DNA of 64,000 nucleotides from CAWBRT01 sp963819175 (GCA_963819175.1 CAWFVJ010000004.1:1-64000); one strand, 5' to 3'. Shown: positions 18,168 through 29,988, numbered from the stretch's first letter. Translations and numbers: made by a program. Notes: generated by a model from the letters alone, not told the origin.

Positions 18168-18620
18168 TTATGCTGATCCTCCGGCTTCGGCCGGGACTCT
18201 TTTGCCGATCGTTCCGTCGTCGCCCATTACGTACTTGATCACTTCATACAGCAGCTCCGGTTTCACCGGTTTCTGCACGAAGTGGCGCGCGCCTTTTTGC
18301 AGGGCCGCGACGATATTCTCCTGGTAGCCCACGGAGGACACCATGATCACGCGCGCGTCCGGATGCTGGCGCACGATTCGTTCCGCCGCCTCGATGCCCT
18401 CCATCTGCGGCATGGTGATGTCCATCAGCACGATATCCGGGATGGTGCGGTCGTATTCGGCAATCGCAGTGCACCCGTCGCCTGCCTCGCCCGCCACGCA
18501 GCCGCCGAACAGCTCGATGAGGCGGGAAAGGTTTTTCCGCGCGAACACCGAATCGTCGACGACAAGGTAGCGTACCGGTTTGTGGTCAATCACTCTCAGC
18601 AGAGCAGGGAACTGTTCCAT
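18168..18620 (-). CDS. cheY: CheY-like single-domain response regulator
   Basis: 150 residues with one receiver domain: acidic pair in YLVVDDSVFARKNL, phospho-acceptor Asp in IVLMDITMPQMEG, Ser/Thr in IMVSSVGY, and Lys in FVQKPVKPELL. I chose ATG at 18620 because GAGGT stands 7 bases upstream; a longer frame to 18662 lacks this. Lying between cheB and cheX, it is probably the output regulator phosphorylated by CheA and reset by CheX. About 20 residues precede the receiver and 20 residues follow it. Confidence 0.85.
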   Translation of the reverse strand: MEQFPALLRVIDHKPVRYLVVDDSVFARKNLSRLIELFGGCVAGEAGDGCTAIAEYDRTIPDIVLMDITMPQMEGIEAAERIVRQHPDARVIMVSSVGYQENIVAALQKGARHFVQKPVKPELLYEVIKYVMGDDGTIGKRVPAEAGGSA

Positions 18621-18685
18621 AAGTACCTCGCATCTCGTTGCGGGAATGCCCGCAAAACTCAACCGTTCATTTCAAGCGTGCCGCC

Positions 18686-19727
18686 TCATCCCGGGTTGCA
18701 CTGCGCCAGCAGCACACCCGGAATGGACTCAAGCGGCAAAACTCTGGACGCATAGCCGCGTTCGATGGCAGCGCGTGGCATGCCGTAGACCACGCAGCTT
18801 TCCTCGTTCTGGGCGATCGTCGTTCCTCCGTGCGCCTTGACTTCTCCCATGCCATCGGCTCCGTCTTCGCCCATTCCGGTCATCAGCACCGCCACGCCGT
18901 CAGGTCCGAACTCGTGGGCCAGCGAACGGAACAGAACGTCCACCGAAGGCCGGTGTCCTTTCACCGCGGCCATCATCGGTCAGCACGGCGATATTGCCAA
19001 GCGGCATGCGGCGAATCTTGATGTGTCTGTTGCCCGGACAGATCAAGACCCGTCCCGAGAGCAGCAGGTCGCCGGACTGCGCTTCTTTCACTTCGAGAGC
19101 GCAGCTTTCGTCGAGCCTTCGCGCCAGCGTCTCGGTGAATCCTTCCGGCATGTGCTGCACCACCAGCACCGCCGCCGGAAACTCCGCGGGTAACTGCGAC
19201 AGCAAGTATCGCAGCGCGTTGGGCCCGCCGGTTGAAAGCCCAATCGCGACCGCCTGTTCCGCGATCCTGTGCTCCAACTTCATCTTCCGCACCGGCGGCG
19301 CGGCCTCGGCTGCCGGGACCGGTCTGATCTTCCGGCTTGCGGCGGCGACTCGAATCTTGGTGCTCAGCTCCTGGGCAATGTCCTCCAACTGCGCCGAAAG
19401 GACGTCCCGCGGCTTGGCGACAAAGTCGAACGCGCCGATACTCAGCGCCCGGAACGTCGCTGACGCTCCGGCCTTGGTATGCGCGCTGACGATAATCACC
19501 GGCAGACCGTAGCGCTTCATGATCTCGCGCAGCGTCTCCATTCCGTCCATCCGCGGCATTTCCAGATCCAGCGTGACCACGTCAGGCCGAAGATCCCCGA
19601 TCTTCTTCAGGGCGAATTGCCCGTCCATCGCCGTTCCCACAACCTGGATCATGCTGTCCCTCTCCAGGATTTGCGGAATCAGCTTTCGCATCAACGCCGA
19701 ATCATCCACCACCAGAACCTTGATCAT
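18686..19727 (-). CDS. cheB: Protein-glutamate methylesterase CheB, one frameshift
   Basis: CheB removes methyl groups from (and deamidates) chemoreceptors when its receiver is phosphorylated. The N-terminal receiver is complete: VLVVDDSALMRKLIPQIL, VVTLDLEMPRMDG, VSAHT, FVAKPRD. After a linker comes the esterase domain with the catalytic triad Ser in AIGLSTGGPNAL, His in VVQHMPEGFTETLARRLD and, past a shift near 18975, Asp in VLMTGMGEDGADGM. The length is near 347 residues. It is located between cheA and cheY in the leftward operon. All catalytic residues survive, which favours sequence error for the break. Confidence 0.87.
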
Positions 19728-19734
19728 CGTTGCT

Positions 19735-21889
19735 CTACGCGTTTGCCGCTTGCGCTCTCCCTGAGATTTGTTTCCGCCGCAGCCGGTCGACCACCGCCGC
19801 CAGATTCAGAATCAGAACGACCCGTCCGTCGCCAAGCACCGAAGCGCCGCCGACCAGATCCGTCGCCACCAAATGGTCTTCCAAAGCCTTGATGACCAAC
19901 TCTTCTTCGCCCACCAGCTTTTCGACCACCAGCCCGAACTTGCGTTCCGCCACCGACACCACAACTACGAAGCACTTGCCGCGAGCCTTGGCCGGTGCTG
20001 TGTCAACCACCAGATGCGGTTCGCACGCGCTTGCGGGCCTAAGAGGTTCGCCGATCCGGATCAGCGGAACCGCCTCCTCGCGGATGCGCAGCACCTCGCG
20101 TCCTTCGACCACGTGGATGTCGCCGGCAAAGGCGCGAGTAATCTCCAGCACGCGTTCCCAGCGGCACCGCGTAGAGCCGGTTCGCGGTGTGAAACAGCAA
20201 CGCCTTGATAATCGCCAGCGTCAACGGCAGCCGCAACCTGAAGGTGGTGCCGACTCCGCTTTCGGTGTGGATGGAGATGGAGCCCTTCAGCCGGTTGATG
20301 ACCGCGCTCACGATGTCCATGCCGACACCGCGTCCGGAAATCTCGGTGACTTGCGCGGCAGTGCTGACGTTGGGCTCGAAGATCAGGTTCACCGCATCAT
20401 GTTCGGTCAGTTGTGCCGCCTGCTCCGGACTGATGACGCCCCTTTGCACCGCTTTCGCCACCACTCCGCGCTTGATCGATGCCGGCGCCGTCGTCGGATA
20501 CCTCGATGACAATCTGGTTGCCCTGGTGATAGGCGTCCAGCCGGATGGTTCCTTGCGCGGGCTTGCCTGCCTGCCGCCGGGTTTCCGGATCTTCGATGCC
20601 GTGGTCGACCGCGTTTCGCACCAGATGCGTCAGCGGTTCGGCGAGTGCGTCCAGGATGCTCTTGTCCAGATCCGTGTTCTCGCCCTGCAAAATCAGTTGC
20701 ACATCCTTGTTTCCGGACTTGGCTAAATCGCGAACCAACCGCGGAAAACGCCGGAACAGTTGCTCGACCGGCACCATGCGGATCTTCATCACCGAGCGTT
20801 GCAGCTTGTACATCACCTGCGATTGCTTAGCCAGCGCGTCGGCAAACCGTGCGCGGACCGGGTCCTTGCCAAACTTCTTTGTGAAATCCACCAGAACCTG
20901 CTGCAGCGTGGATCTGGCGATGATGAGTTCTCCCACCAGGTCGAGCACGGTATCGATGCGTTCGGCATCAATGCGGAGCAGGTTCTCGGTCGCGGGCAAA
21001 GACCGCTCCGCTTTCGGCTGCTCGGGCTTGGCCTCCGCCGGAGAGGGCGCCGTTTGCTCCGCCTCAGGCTCGACGCCTTCCAGGATTCCGGGAAGAGAAC
21101 TCGCCGTTCGCTCTGGTCGATCCGCGGCCGTTACGGCGCTTTCGACCGCTTGCACTGCCGCGGCGGCGTAGGGCTCCACGTACACCGCGCTTACAATACC
21201 CGGCACGTGGCACTTCCGCCGCAGGTACTCGGCTGATTGCTCCGTCGCCAGCACCGCCTCCACCATCGCAGTCGGCTCCGCGCTGTCGATCTCCGGGTGT
21301 GCCACCAGCACGGTGCCCGATTCCCGCAGCACTCGCCAAATCACTTGCAAGGCCGCCGCCGGCATCGCGCAATTCGGGTCGATGACGAGGCCGACGTTCA
21401 CCACGCCGCAAGCCGGCTCAGCTGGTCTTGGCGATCACCAGACGCTCGTACTCGTTCCACTCAAACAGCGGCACGGGAGAGCGTAGGGCCGCCCGAGTTT
21501 CCGGCGTGGATGACGCGCTGCATCATGGCGCGAAGAGCGTCGCCCGAAGGCGGCTGCGTACCGCTCATGTAGGCCGAGAGGAAAGCCTCGAATACATCGG
21601 CTGCGCTCAGCACAAGCTCGGCGAGCGCCGCGCCGGACTGTCCCGCGATCTCGGGGGTCAACACATCTTCCAGGGCATGCGCCAACTCGCTCAGTTCGCG
21701 GTAGCCGCATGCCGCCGAATCGCCCTTCAAGGTGTGAACCGTGCGCCTGATGTCGCGCACGATCTCCGCATCGGCAGGCGCCTTTTCCAGGCGGAGCCCT
21801 TCCTCGTTCAACGCTTGCAGCAACTCCTGCGCGCTTTCAAAGAAGATGGCTCGCAATTCGTTTGCCCGCTCTTCGGAGAAAAAGCTCAC
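19735..21889 (-). CDS. cheA: Chemotaxis histidine kinase CheA, about four frameshifts
   Basis: About 715 residues recovered across frames. The N-terminal Hpt domain has the phospho-accepting His in RRTVHTLKGDSAACGY (about residue 51). A spacer domain leads to the P3 dimerisation helices (ERIDTVLDLVGELIIARSTLQQ). The P4 ATPase domain shows LTHLVRNAVDHGIEDPE (N box), SDDGAGID (G1) and GRGVGMDIVSAVINRLKG (G2). The P5 CheW-like end (REVLRIREEAVPLIRIGEPLRP; GDGRVVLILNLAAVV) binds CheW. Shifts are near 21475, 21415, 20490 and 20160. It overlaps cheR by ATGA (21886-21889). It autophosphorylates and feeds CheY and CheB of the same operon. Confidence 0.88.
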
Positions 21890-22792
21890 GCTGTTCCCTC
21901 CATCCGCTTGTAGGCGGTTCCGTTGTTTTCGTGGATCATCTGAAACTGATCGGTCAGTCCGAAAAGGCTTTCGGCATGTCCGACGAACAGGTATCCCTCC
22001 GGGTTCAAGCAGCGCCAGAACTTCTCGATCAGCCGCTTCTGTTCCGCCTCATCGAAGTAGATCATCACGTTGCGGCAGAAGATGATGTCGTTGCGCTGGG
22101 GCAGGAACTCGGTCTTCAAATTGTGAAAATCGAATTGCACAAGTTCCTTCACCGCGCGCTTCACGGAATACCGGTCGCCGCACTTGTCGAAATAACGAAG
22201 CCGGTAGTTGTAGTCGACCGCCTCCATCTGGTGCTCGGAGTAGACAGCCTCTTGCGCCGTGCGAAGCACCGAGTAGCTGATATCGGAGGCGAGAATCTCG
22301 ACCCGCCACGGCGGCGGGATCAACGGCTTGGTAGCCGGCATTTCAAACGGCAGCGGATTGCGCAAATAGTAGTAAGCCAGCGCGTCGCAAATCAGCATCG
22401 CCAGCGTGTACGGCTCCTGGCCGGTGGAGCATCCGGCGCTCCACAGGCGCAATGTCCAGTCTCGCCGCGCCTGCTTGTGTTGCAGCGCCCGTTCCAGGAT
22501 GACTTTCTGAAACAGCTCCAGTTGCGGCCGGTTGCGAAAGAAGCTGGTTTCGTTGACCGTGAGGTTCTCCAGCAGCGCGTTGAACTCCGTCTTTCCGTCG
22601 CGGCTGGTCAGCAGGCGGTAGTAGTTGTAGAACGTGTCCATGTCCGCAGGCGCGCAAACGCCGTTGCAGCCGGTCATGCAGGAAGTGTGCGCGGCGTTCG
22701 TCGAAAAACATGCCGCATTCCTGGTAAATCAGGCTTTGCAGTAACTTCAGTTCCGGTTCGGTCAGCTCGATTTGGCCTGAAACACTCCCCAT
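21886..22792 (-). CDS. cheR: Chemoreceptor methyltransferase CheR, one frameshift
   Basis: CheR methylates receptor glutamates with SAM. The N-terminal helical domain reads LTEPELKLLQSLIYQECGMFF; past a shift near 22650 follow LENLTVNETSFFRNRPQLELF and the SAM site LRLWSAGCSTGQEPYTLAMLI, VEILASDISYSVL, DIIFCRNVMIYFDEAEQKRLIEKF and GYLFVGHAESLFGL. There is no pentapeptide or TPR extension. It is adjacent to cheA (4-bp overlap) and about 30 bp from cheW in the leftward operon; total length is about 300 residues. Confidence 0.87.
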
Positions 22793-22822
22793 AACAGTGC
22801 CGCGTCCACGGCAATCCTTTCG

Positions 22823-23304
22823 CTAGGCAGCGCCCGTCGGCTGCAAGTCGGTGAGTTCGCTCAGACGGCCCAGTTCGCCGCGGCTCAGTATCTTTTCCAC
22901 GTCCACCAGGATGATGAGCTTGCCGGCTCGCTTTCCCAGTCCCGTCACGTAGCTCAAATCGTTTTCCTGCAACAGTCTCCGGCGGGGGTTCGATTTCGCC
23001 GCGGGCAATCTTGAGCACCTCGCTTGCGGCATCGACGATCAGACCGACAAGGCGGCCCTCCAATTCGGCCACCAGGATGCGGTTTCTCTTGTCAGCCGCG
23101 ATCCCGGGTTCGCGGAAGCGCTTGCGCAGGTCGATCACCGGAATGATTCGCCCGCGCAGATTGATGACGCCTTCGACGTAGTCGGGAGCATCGGGAACAG
23201 CCGTGATTTCCATCATGCGGACGATTTCCCGCACCAGGCCAATCGGTACGCCGAAAGTTCTCCCGGCCAATCCGGAATCCGACCAATTGAATATCCTTGC
23301 CCAT
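22823..23304 (-). CDS. cheW: CheW coupling protein, two frameshifts
   Basis: CheW links receptors to CheA. The pieces read MGKDIQLVGFRIGRE, then (shift near 23255) TFGVPIGLVREIVRMMEITAVPDAPDYVEGVINLRGRIIPVIDLRKRF and RLVGLIVDAASEVLKI, then (shift near 22985) VTGLGKRAGKLIILVDVEKIL. These are the two beta-barrel halves of CheW with the hallmark GVINLRGRIIPVIDLRKRF. The length is about 160 residues. It starts just after the receptor gene and precedes cheR. The break points do not touch the conserved core. Confidence 0.85.
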
Positions 23305-23316
23305 GGGTGACCTCAT

Positions 23317-25308
23317 CTAGGCGCCTGCCGCCGCCAGCTTCTTGCCGCCGTGCGCACGCTCCAGACTCTTTGCCGTGTGCGACCTCGAAGTCGATCACGA
23401 ACCGGTCCATCGACTCCAGCATCGAGCGCGCCATCTTCGACATCTGCTCCGCCGAGGCGGCCAGTTCCGTGGAGCCGGACGTCGAGTGCTGCACCAGTTC
23501 GCGCATGCGCTCCATCGCACGAACCACTGCCTGCGCTCCTCCCGCCTGTTCTTCCACGGCGGAGGAGATTTCGTGCGTAATCTCATTCAGCCGCGTCGTT
23601 GCCTTGGCAATCTGGGTCGAGCCGTGCGACTGCTCGTTGGTCGCCGCGCCGATCTCCTGCGCGAACTTGTAAACCTCCGTTACCACGTTGGAGATTCTGC
23701 GCAGCGCCATGCTCAGATCGTCGCCCAAGCTGATTCCTTCGTTCACGATCGACGTGCTCTTGTTCATGTTGTCGACCGCTTTTCTCGCTTCCTTCTGAAT
23801 GCGGGCGATCAGTTCGGAAATTTCCTTGGTCGATTCGGCCGACTTCTCGGCCAGCTTACGGACCTCGTCGGCCACCACCGCGAAACCCAGGCCGTGTTCG
23901 CCCGCTCGCGCCGCTTCAATGGCGGCGTTCAGCGCCAGCAGGTTGGTCTGTTCGGAGATGTCATCGATGACCTCGATGATCTTTCCAATATCGTCGGCTC
24001 GTTGTCCCAGGGTGTCGATGATTTCCGACGAGGAGCTGATCGAATCGTTGATGCGGGTGAGGCCGTCGGTCGCCTTCTCCATGGTGGTGAATCCGCTCTG
24101 CACCTCTTCGCGCGAGCGGTTGGAGATGTCCAGCAGAACCTTGGCCGTATCGGCCACGCGCTGGATGCTGGCTACCATCTGGTCGATTGAAGCCGAAGTG
24201 TCGCTGACATCGGAAGCCTGCATCTGCGTGTTCTTGACCATGTTCTGCACGTTCACGCTCATCTCGTGCATCGTGCTGCTGACCTCGTCGATGGCCGACG
24301 CGGACTGCACGCTGATTTTGGCGGACTCCTCGGAGGCATCGGCCACCTGGTTGGAACCGGCCGCCACCTGCGCCGCGGCATCGCGCACCGAACTCACCAT
24401 CGAGCGCAGCCCCTGCGTCATCTTGGCAAAGGCAAGCGCCAGCGTGTCCTGGTTGGAGCGGGGCTGTATCGCCACCGACAGATCGCCGCCGGCAATCGCT
24501 TCGGAAACGGTCGCCATTTCCTTCAGGTACTCGACCAGGTCGCGGTACGCCTGACCGAGTTGGCCGATCTCGTCCGTGGAGGACTTCAGCTCAATCGACT
24601 GCTTCAAATCTCCCGTTTCGCTAATCTTGCGGGCCACCTGGCTGAGCTCGCCCAAGGGTTCGCTGATCGATTTGGAGGTCTTGTACGCAATGAATAGGCC
24701 CAGCGCGAGCGCCAGCGGAGCACCCAGCGAAAGTGAAAATAGTCGTGCTGAGAAGCGGTGGAATCGTTGGCCTGCTTGCGCTCCTGCATGTATCGTTCGT
24801 TCTCGGCTCGCATCTTGTTGACGATGTCGCCCGGAGTATTGACCCACATTTGCGGATTCGATTGCGCGTAGGCCGCCTGCAGTTGTTCCATGCTCAGACT
24901 GCCGGCCTCGACGAGCCGCCGCTGTTCCAACATTTTGCTTGCGACGTTGTCGTTCCAGTCGCGCTCACCCTGTTCCAGCTTCGCAACAAAGACCCGGTCT
25001 TCTTCGGTGACGGCCTTTGCTTTGAGCTGCCGGAGCATTTCCGCCTAGACCGTTCTGAAGGGTTCGCAGTCTCTCGATTTGGCTTGTATCACCCGTAAGC
25101 AGGTAGTTGCTCAAGGCAAACCGGCTCTGCATGATCTGGAAGCGTGCGGCGCCTGCCGCTTGTGACAGCTCCATCGCGTCGATGTCCGCCGGCTCTGGTG
25201 GACCGTTCGCTGCCATGTAGTAATCATGCTGAAAGCGAACGCCACCACCATGATCGCCAGGATCAAACCGAAGTTGATCAGCAGCTTTTTGCGAATCGTA
25301 AGGCTCAT
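23317..25308 (-). CDS. Methyl-accepting chemotaxis protein, about four frameshifts
   Basis: The first gene of the leftward operon. N-terminal MSLTIRKKLLINFGLILAIMVVAFAFSMITTW is a signal-anchor helix. A helical periplasmic sensor follows (QAAGAARFQIMQSRFALSNYLL; QLKAKAVTEEDRVFVAKLEQGERDWN), of 4HB or CHASE3 type. Then come a second membrane helix (LALGLFIAYKTSKSI), HAMP (SEPLGELSQVARKISETGDL) and the coiled-coil signalling domain with its conserved hairpin tip (ISEQTNLLALNAAIEAARAGEHGLGFAVVADEVRKLAEKSAESTKEI). Shifts are near 25215, 25040, 24740 and 23360; the last restores the ending KSLERAHGGKKLAAAGA and the stop at 23317. The ligand is unknown. Confidence 0.87.
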
Positions 25309-25742
25309 ATTCCGTTCTCCAAGGCACCGCTGTACCGCGGCAACGTCTTTGAGTGCTCAGCTCTCAGCAAACCGCAATGCTCAACCGCCTTCCGCAAATC
25401 GCCCGGCAAAGTAATCTCAGCTACGCCGGCCTGGGAGGCTCTGGCAAGAATCAGTGCACCCCGACTGCCAAGCCGAAGCGGCATAGCACGTTGGTAATCT
25501 AAGAGCCGCTTAATTCCCTGTTTCCGATGCCGACGCCTCACAGCTGGCTCTCCGGGCAGAAGATTGTGCCGATTCGTCTCACAAAATCCTTGTCAAAAAC
25601 TCTTAGATTGGTATCATCTTGAGACAAATCAGTTCATGGTGAACTCTAAGGGTACATAAGAGGTACATAAGAGGCTAATTAGCTTGACTCAAATTGAGAT
25701 TACAGCTTACGTTGGAGCAGTTCAGCCCACAAAGGATTGTGC
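25309..25742. other. 434-bp divergent regulatory region between chemosensory operon 1 and the kinase gene
   Basis: No convincing gene. It holds a sigma-54-like promoter for the leftward operon (25454-25472), two separated half-sites GTCTCA (25576-25581) and TGAGAC (25620-25625), and a short direct repeat, GGTACATAAGA twice at about 25650-25672. The receptor leader of about 135 bases downstream of the promoter may be structured, but I recognise no riboswitch. Confidence 0.55.
25454..25472 (-). promoter_or_regulatory. Sigma-54-type promoter for chemosensory operon 1
   Basis: The minus strand reads TTGGCAGTCGGGGTGCAC: TTGGCA at -24 and TGCA at -12, with exactly ten bases between the invariant GG (25469-25468) and GC (25457-25456). 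The predicted start near 25444 leaves a leader of about 135 bases before the receptor ATG. Confidence 0.6.
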
Positions 25743-28483
25743 ATGGATCTAAAGACAGGTTCAGCCGATCTCCCCCAGGCTCGCCTTGAACGCGGAAAGG
25801 GATGACTGCGGTGTCGACGCACTGATGGCCCTGGCGATGGAAGTCAGCTCCTGCATACGTTTGCCTGAATTGGCTCAATCGGTTACGCGCCGCGCCAGCG
25901 AGGTGCTTGGCGGCACCGCTGCTGCTCTGGCGCTGGCACGCGGGCAAAGCCTGGAGACTGTTTACCTGCATCACTGTGCCGTTCCGCAGGGCAATGGCAC
26001 CTTGAGACGCCTGAATCTCGCGCTCACCGACCTTGCACATGCCAACCGGGGAGTTGATTTGCTCATGGAGCGGCAAGCGATTTCATCGGACAGACCCTCG
26101 CCGCCAGTCTGGGCTGGCAGGATCTGACGGCGGTTCGACTCGAGGGAGCCGACGACGAACTGATCGGCCTGCTGCTGGTCGCCAACCGTGGCCGCGAACT
26201 CGTCAGGGCAGATCACGAGCTGCTGCAGTCGATCGCAAAGTATGCCGCGGTTGCCCTGCACAATTCCCGTCTTTTCAGCCGGATGGCGCAGTCGAACGCC
26301 CAGTGGGTCGAGATTTTCGACGCTATCAGCGACTTTATCGTCGTGCACGACCACGCCGGACACGTTCTGCGGGTCAATCGCAGCATGGCCGAGTTCATCG
26401 GCGTGCCCGCCGCCGGAGCTGATTGGACTGAGCATGCGCTCGCTGATCTCGGTAGAGCAGCGCCAGCATCCGGGGTTCTGTCCTTTCTGTGGTGGTGAAG
26501 GGCACGGCGAACGTCTGCACGTGGTTCTGGATCGCACCTACCTTGTCTCGACTTCGCACATCAATGCGACGCTCGACGAGGGCACGCAGACCATTCACGT
26601 CCTCAAGGACATCACCGATCGGCGCGAGGCCGAAAAGCGCTACCGTGAGCTCTTCGACAATATCCAGGAGGGCCTGTTCTTTTCTACCCCCGAGGGCCGT
26701 TTCGTCGAAGTCAATGACGCGCTGGTGCGCATGCTCGGCTATCAAACCCGCGAAGAGCTGCTGGTCATCGACATCTCGACCCAGCTTTGCATTTCGCCCG
26801 AGCGCTACCTTGAATTCCGGCGAGCCATACAGAGCGCCGGCACCCTGCGCAACCGCGAGGAGGCGCTGCGCCGGAAAGACGGTTCTCTGGTTCACACCCT
26901 CCAAAACGTTGTTGTGGTGCGCGATGCCGACGGCAAGATCATTCAGTACCGCGGTTTGATGCTGGATATTACCGAGCTGAAGTCGTTCCAGTCGGAGCTG
27001 CAGCGCCAGCGCGACTTCAACGCCAAGATACTGGAGAACACCCAGAGCCTGATCCTCGTGGTCGACACCGCCGGGCTCGTCAGTTACGCCAACCAGCGCG
27101 CTTACGAAGTGGGTCGCTTCCAGGCCGGGCAGTTGGTTGGCTGTCGTATCCGGGAACTGGTGGACCCCAAGCATCAGGAGAAATTCGACCAGGCAATCTT
27201 GCGAACGTTGCTTGGCTTGCAGGTCAATAACCTGGAGCTGACGCTGGTGGTGGGGGGAGATCGGACGGCGCACTTCTCGGCCAACCTAAGCCCCATGCGT
27301 GACAATCAGGGCCACGTGAACTCGATCGTCGTGGTGATGAGCGATGTTACCGATGAGTTGCTGCTGCAATCGAAGTTGATGCAGACGGAAAAGATGGCCG
27401 CGGTCGGCCAACTGGTTTCCGGAGTTGCGCACGAGGTCAACAATCCTCTCACGGCCATCCTGGGCTTCGCCGACCTGCTGGCGCAGCAGCCGGAGATGCC
27501 CGACGGCCGCGCGCGGCGAACTCCAGATCATCATTGACGAGGCGCAAAGGACCAAGCAGATCATTCAGAACCTGCTGAGTTTTGCGCGCCAGATGCCGCC
27601 TCAGCGCGAGGCCGTGCACATCAACGACCTGGTCCGGCGGACCTTGCTGCTTCGTGCCTACGACTTTGCGCACGGTGGGATTGAGGTGAAGGAAGCCCTG
27701 CAGGAGCCATTCCCGGAGATCGTTGCCGACCCGCAGCAGTTGCAGCAGGTCTTCCTGAACGTGTTGAACAACTCCTACGATGCCATCCGTGAGACTGGCG
27801 ATCCCGGCGTGATCGAAATTGAGACGGCGGTTCGCGACGGCGCTGCCGAGATTAGCTTTATTGACAATGGCGCTGGAATTCGCGAGCCGCAGCGCATTTT
27901 CGATCCGTTCTATACGACCAAGGGGGTAGGCAAGGGAACCGGGCTTGGCTTGAGCATCTGTTACGGAATCATTCGTGAACATGGAGGCGAGATCATCGCC
28001 GGCAATCGCAGCAACGGCAAAGGCGCCGTCTTCACCGTCCGAATTCCGATGGACCCCAAAGGGCACGCGCCAGAGGCGGAGACGGCAACTCATGAACGCC
28101 ATCGGAGGAAAAGCCCGGTACTGGTGATCGAAGACGAGGCCTCCGTGCTCGCGTTCGTTCGGGCGGCCCTTGAGCGCGGCGGGTATCCGGTGGTTGGGGC
28201 TCGTTCCGGAGTGCTCGGCCTGGAGATGCTCGCTGCCGAAGCGTTCGCCGGGGTGATTTCCGACATGCGTACGCCCGGCGGAGTCAGCGGCCAGGATATC
28301 TATCACTGGATCAGTCAGTTCCGGCCCGATCTGGCGAAGCGGGTCATGTTTATCACCGGCGATACGGTGAACCAGCAAACCGTTCAGGCGCTGCGATCGA
28401 CCGGGGTGCCGTTTATCGAGAAGCCTTTCCGGGTACAGGAGTTGATGGACATGGTGCGGAAGGTGATTGGGGCAGCCCAATGA
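25743..28483 (+). CDS. GAF-PAS hybrid histidine kinase with C-terminal receiver, about four frameshifts
   Basis: About 910 residues. A GAF-like domain (DALMALAMEVSSCIRLPELAQSVTRRASEVL ... AKYAAVALHNSRLF) is followed by three PAS domains (VEIFDAISDFIVVHDHAG; YRELFDNIQEGLFFSTPEGRFVEVN; ILENTQSLILVVDTAGLVSYANQ). The kinase core has H box VSGVAHEVNNPLTAILG, N box VFLNVLNNSYDAI, G1 SFIDNGAGI and G2 GKGTGLGLSI. The receiver has VLVIEDEASVLAF, Asp in GVISDMRTPG and FIEKPFRV. There are no membrane helices, so it senses in the cytoplasm. The first PAS carries a Cys pair (FCPFCGG). Shifts are near 25790, 26080, 26415 and 27515 (extra G). ATG 25743 is preferred with an early shift; 25786 is the fallback. 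It overlaps the regulator gene by ATGA. Confidence 0.82.
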
Positions 28484-29915
28484 GCGGTGAATACAAGATC
28501 CGTTTCCTGGTTGTCGATGACCAGCAGAGCATTCGCAAGCTTTGCACGACCATTGCTGCCGGCCTGGGTTTTGATTGCAGCGAGGCCGAGAGTGCCGAGA
28601 GCTGCGCTCGTAAAGCTGGAAAACGACGCTCCCGACATCGTGCTCGTCGATCTCCGCATGGCCCAGATGTCCGGGCTGGAGTTTCTGGCCGAAGTCAAAA
28701 AGATCCTGCCGCGAGCCGAAGTCAGCATCATGACCGGCTATGGCTCGATTGAGACAGCGGTTCAGGCCATGAAGCTCGGCGCCTACGACTACATTACCAA
28801 GCCCTTCCGCGTCGAAGAGTTGAAGATGACCTTGCAGCGCATGGCGGAAAAAGTGGGCCTGGTGGCTGAAAACGAGTTCCTGCGTGAGCGCTTTCTGGCC
28901 GAGACCGAGGCGCACGGTATTATCGGCACGCACCAGAAGATTCAGGACGTGCTGCGCATGGTGGCCCGTCTGAAGGACACGCGCACGCCCGTGCTCATCA
29001 CCGGCGAGAGCGGAACGGGCAAGGAACTGGTGGCCCGGGCGATCCATTTCCGCGGAGCGGTTGCCAAGCGTCCATTCGTCGCCGTCGATTGCGGTTCCCT
29101 GGTGCCGACACTGATCGAAAGCGAGCTCTTCGGCCATGAGCGAGGCGCGTTTACCGGGGCGCACAAGTCGAAGGAGGGTCTGTTTCAGTCGGCCCAGGGC
29201 GGCACAATCCTGCTGGATGAGGTCGGCGAGCTTCCGCCGGAGATGCAAGCGAAGCTGTTGCGCGTGCTTCAGGAAAAAGAGGTTCGTCCGGTCGGCAGCA
29301 ATCAAAGCGTAAAGGTGGCCGTTCGGGTGATCGCCGCCACCAACCGCGACTTGGAGGCCGCCTACCAGAACGGAACCTTCCGCAAGGATCTCTATTTCCG
29401 CCTGAACGTAGTCACCTTGAACCTTCCAGCATTACGTGAGAGGAAGTCCGATATCCCTATGTTGGCGCAGCACTTCCTGGATCATTATTCGTCGTCCGCG
29501 CGGATCACGATCAGCAATATGGCGATGGAAGCGCTGATGGCCTATGACTGGCCGGGTAACGTGCGCGAACTGCAGAACTGCATTGAGCGCGCCGTCGCGC
29601 TCGGCGATATGGAGACCATCGACGTCGGCGATCTTCCGGCAAATCTTCAGGGTTTGGTCAGGAAATCCTCCGCAATCCGTCTGCCTGCGCCGCCTACTAC
29701 CGATCTGGACGAGCTGGAGCATGCCACCATTCAGCGCGTGCTCGATCAGGTCAAGGGCGACAAGGCGCTCGCCGGAAAAATGCTTGGCATTTCGCGGGCT
29801 ACTCTTTACCGCAAGATCAAGCGATACAGCATCGAAACCGGTCCTCGCGTGCGCGGCAGCCGCGAAGGCGGCTTCCGGCGGTCCCAAGGGTGCGGCCGCC
29901 AAGGCCGGAGCCTGA
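28480..29915 (+). CDS. NtrC-family sigma-54-dependent response regulator, one to two frameshifts
   Basis: Receiver (FLVVDDQQSIRKLC; Asp in IVLVDLRMAQMSG; ITKPFRV), central AAA+ domain (Walker A GESGTGKE, the sigma-54 contact loop in ESELFGHERGAFTGA, Walker B ILLDEVGEL, VRVIAATNRDLE, NVRELQNCIERAV) and a Fis-type helix-turn-helix (IQRVLDQVKGDKALAGKMLGISRATLYRKIKRY). It pairs with the hybrid kinase through a 4-bp overlap. Shifts lie near 28605 and probably near 29865; the second gives an Ala/Gly/Lys-rich tail ending at 29915, while the uncorrected frame runs to 30031. It should activate sigma-54 promoters; those at 30058 and 25472 flank it on both sides. Confidence 0.88.
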
Positions 29916-29961
29916 GTCGGTTGTCCACGTTGCGGATTTGTTCGCGACGGGAATGTCTGCT

Positions 29962-29988
29962 TGAGACGGCTTGTCTCATTTTTGAGAC
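29962..29988. promoter_or_regulatory. TGAGAC dyad: candidate enhancer for the NtrC-type regulator (or weak terminator)
   Basis: TGAGACGGCTTGTCTCA is a perfect 6-5-6 dyad of 17 bp, the geometry of NtrC-family enhancer sites, followed by a third TGAGAC at 29983. Its centre is about 115 bp upstream of the predicted start of the sigma-54 promoter at 30058. The dyad plus TTTTT could also be read as a weak intrinsic terminator of the regulator gene; both could be true. Confidence 0.55.

Noticed and set aside
25330..25540. Possible cyclic-di-GMP or other riboswitch upstream of the receptor
   Set aside because: The G/C-rich segments suggested pairing, but the conserved GEMM core bases and tetraloop receptor are not there.
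25305..25541. Minus-strand open frame of 78 codons in the receptor leader
   Set aside because: No family resemblance, and it overlaps the sigma-54 promoter match; better explained as leader sequence.
25650..25672. GG-N10-GC match in GGTACATAAGAGGC as a sigma-54 promoter of the kinase gene
   Set aside because: Spacing fits, but the flanking bases do not match TGGCA/TTGCA and the match arises from a short direct repeat.
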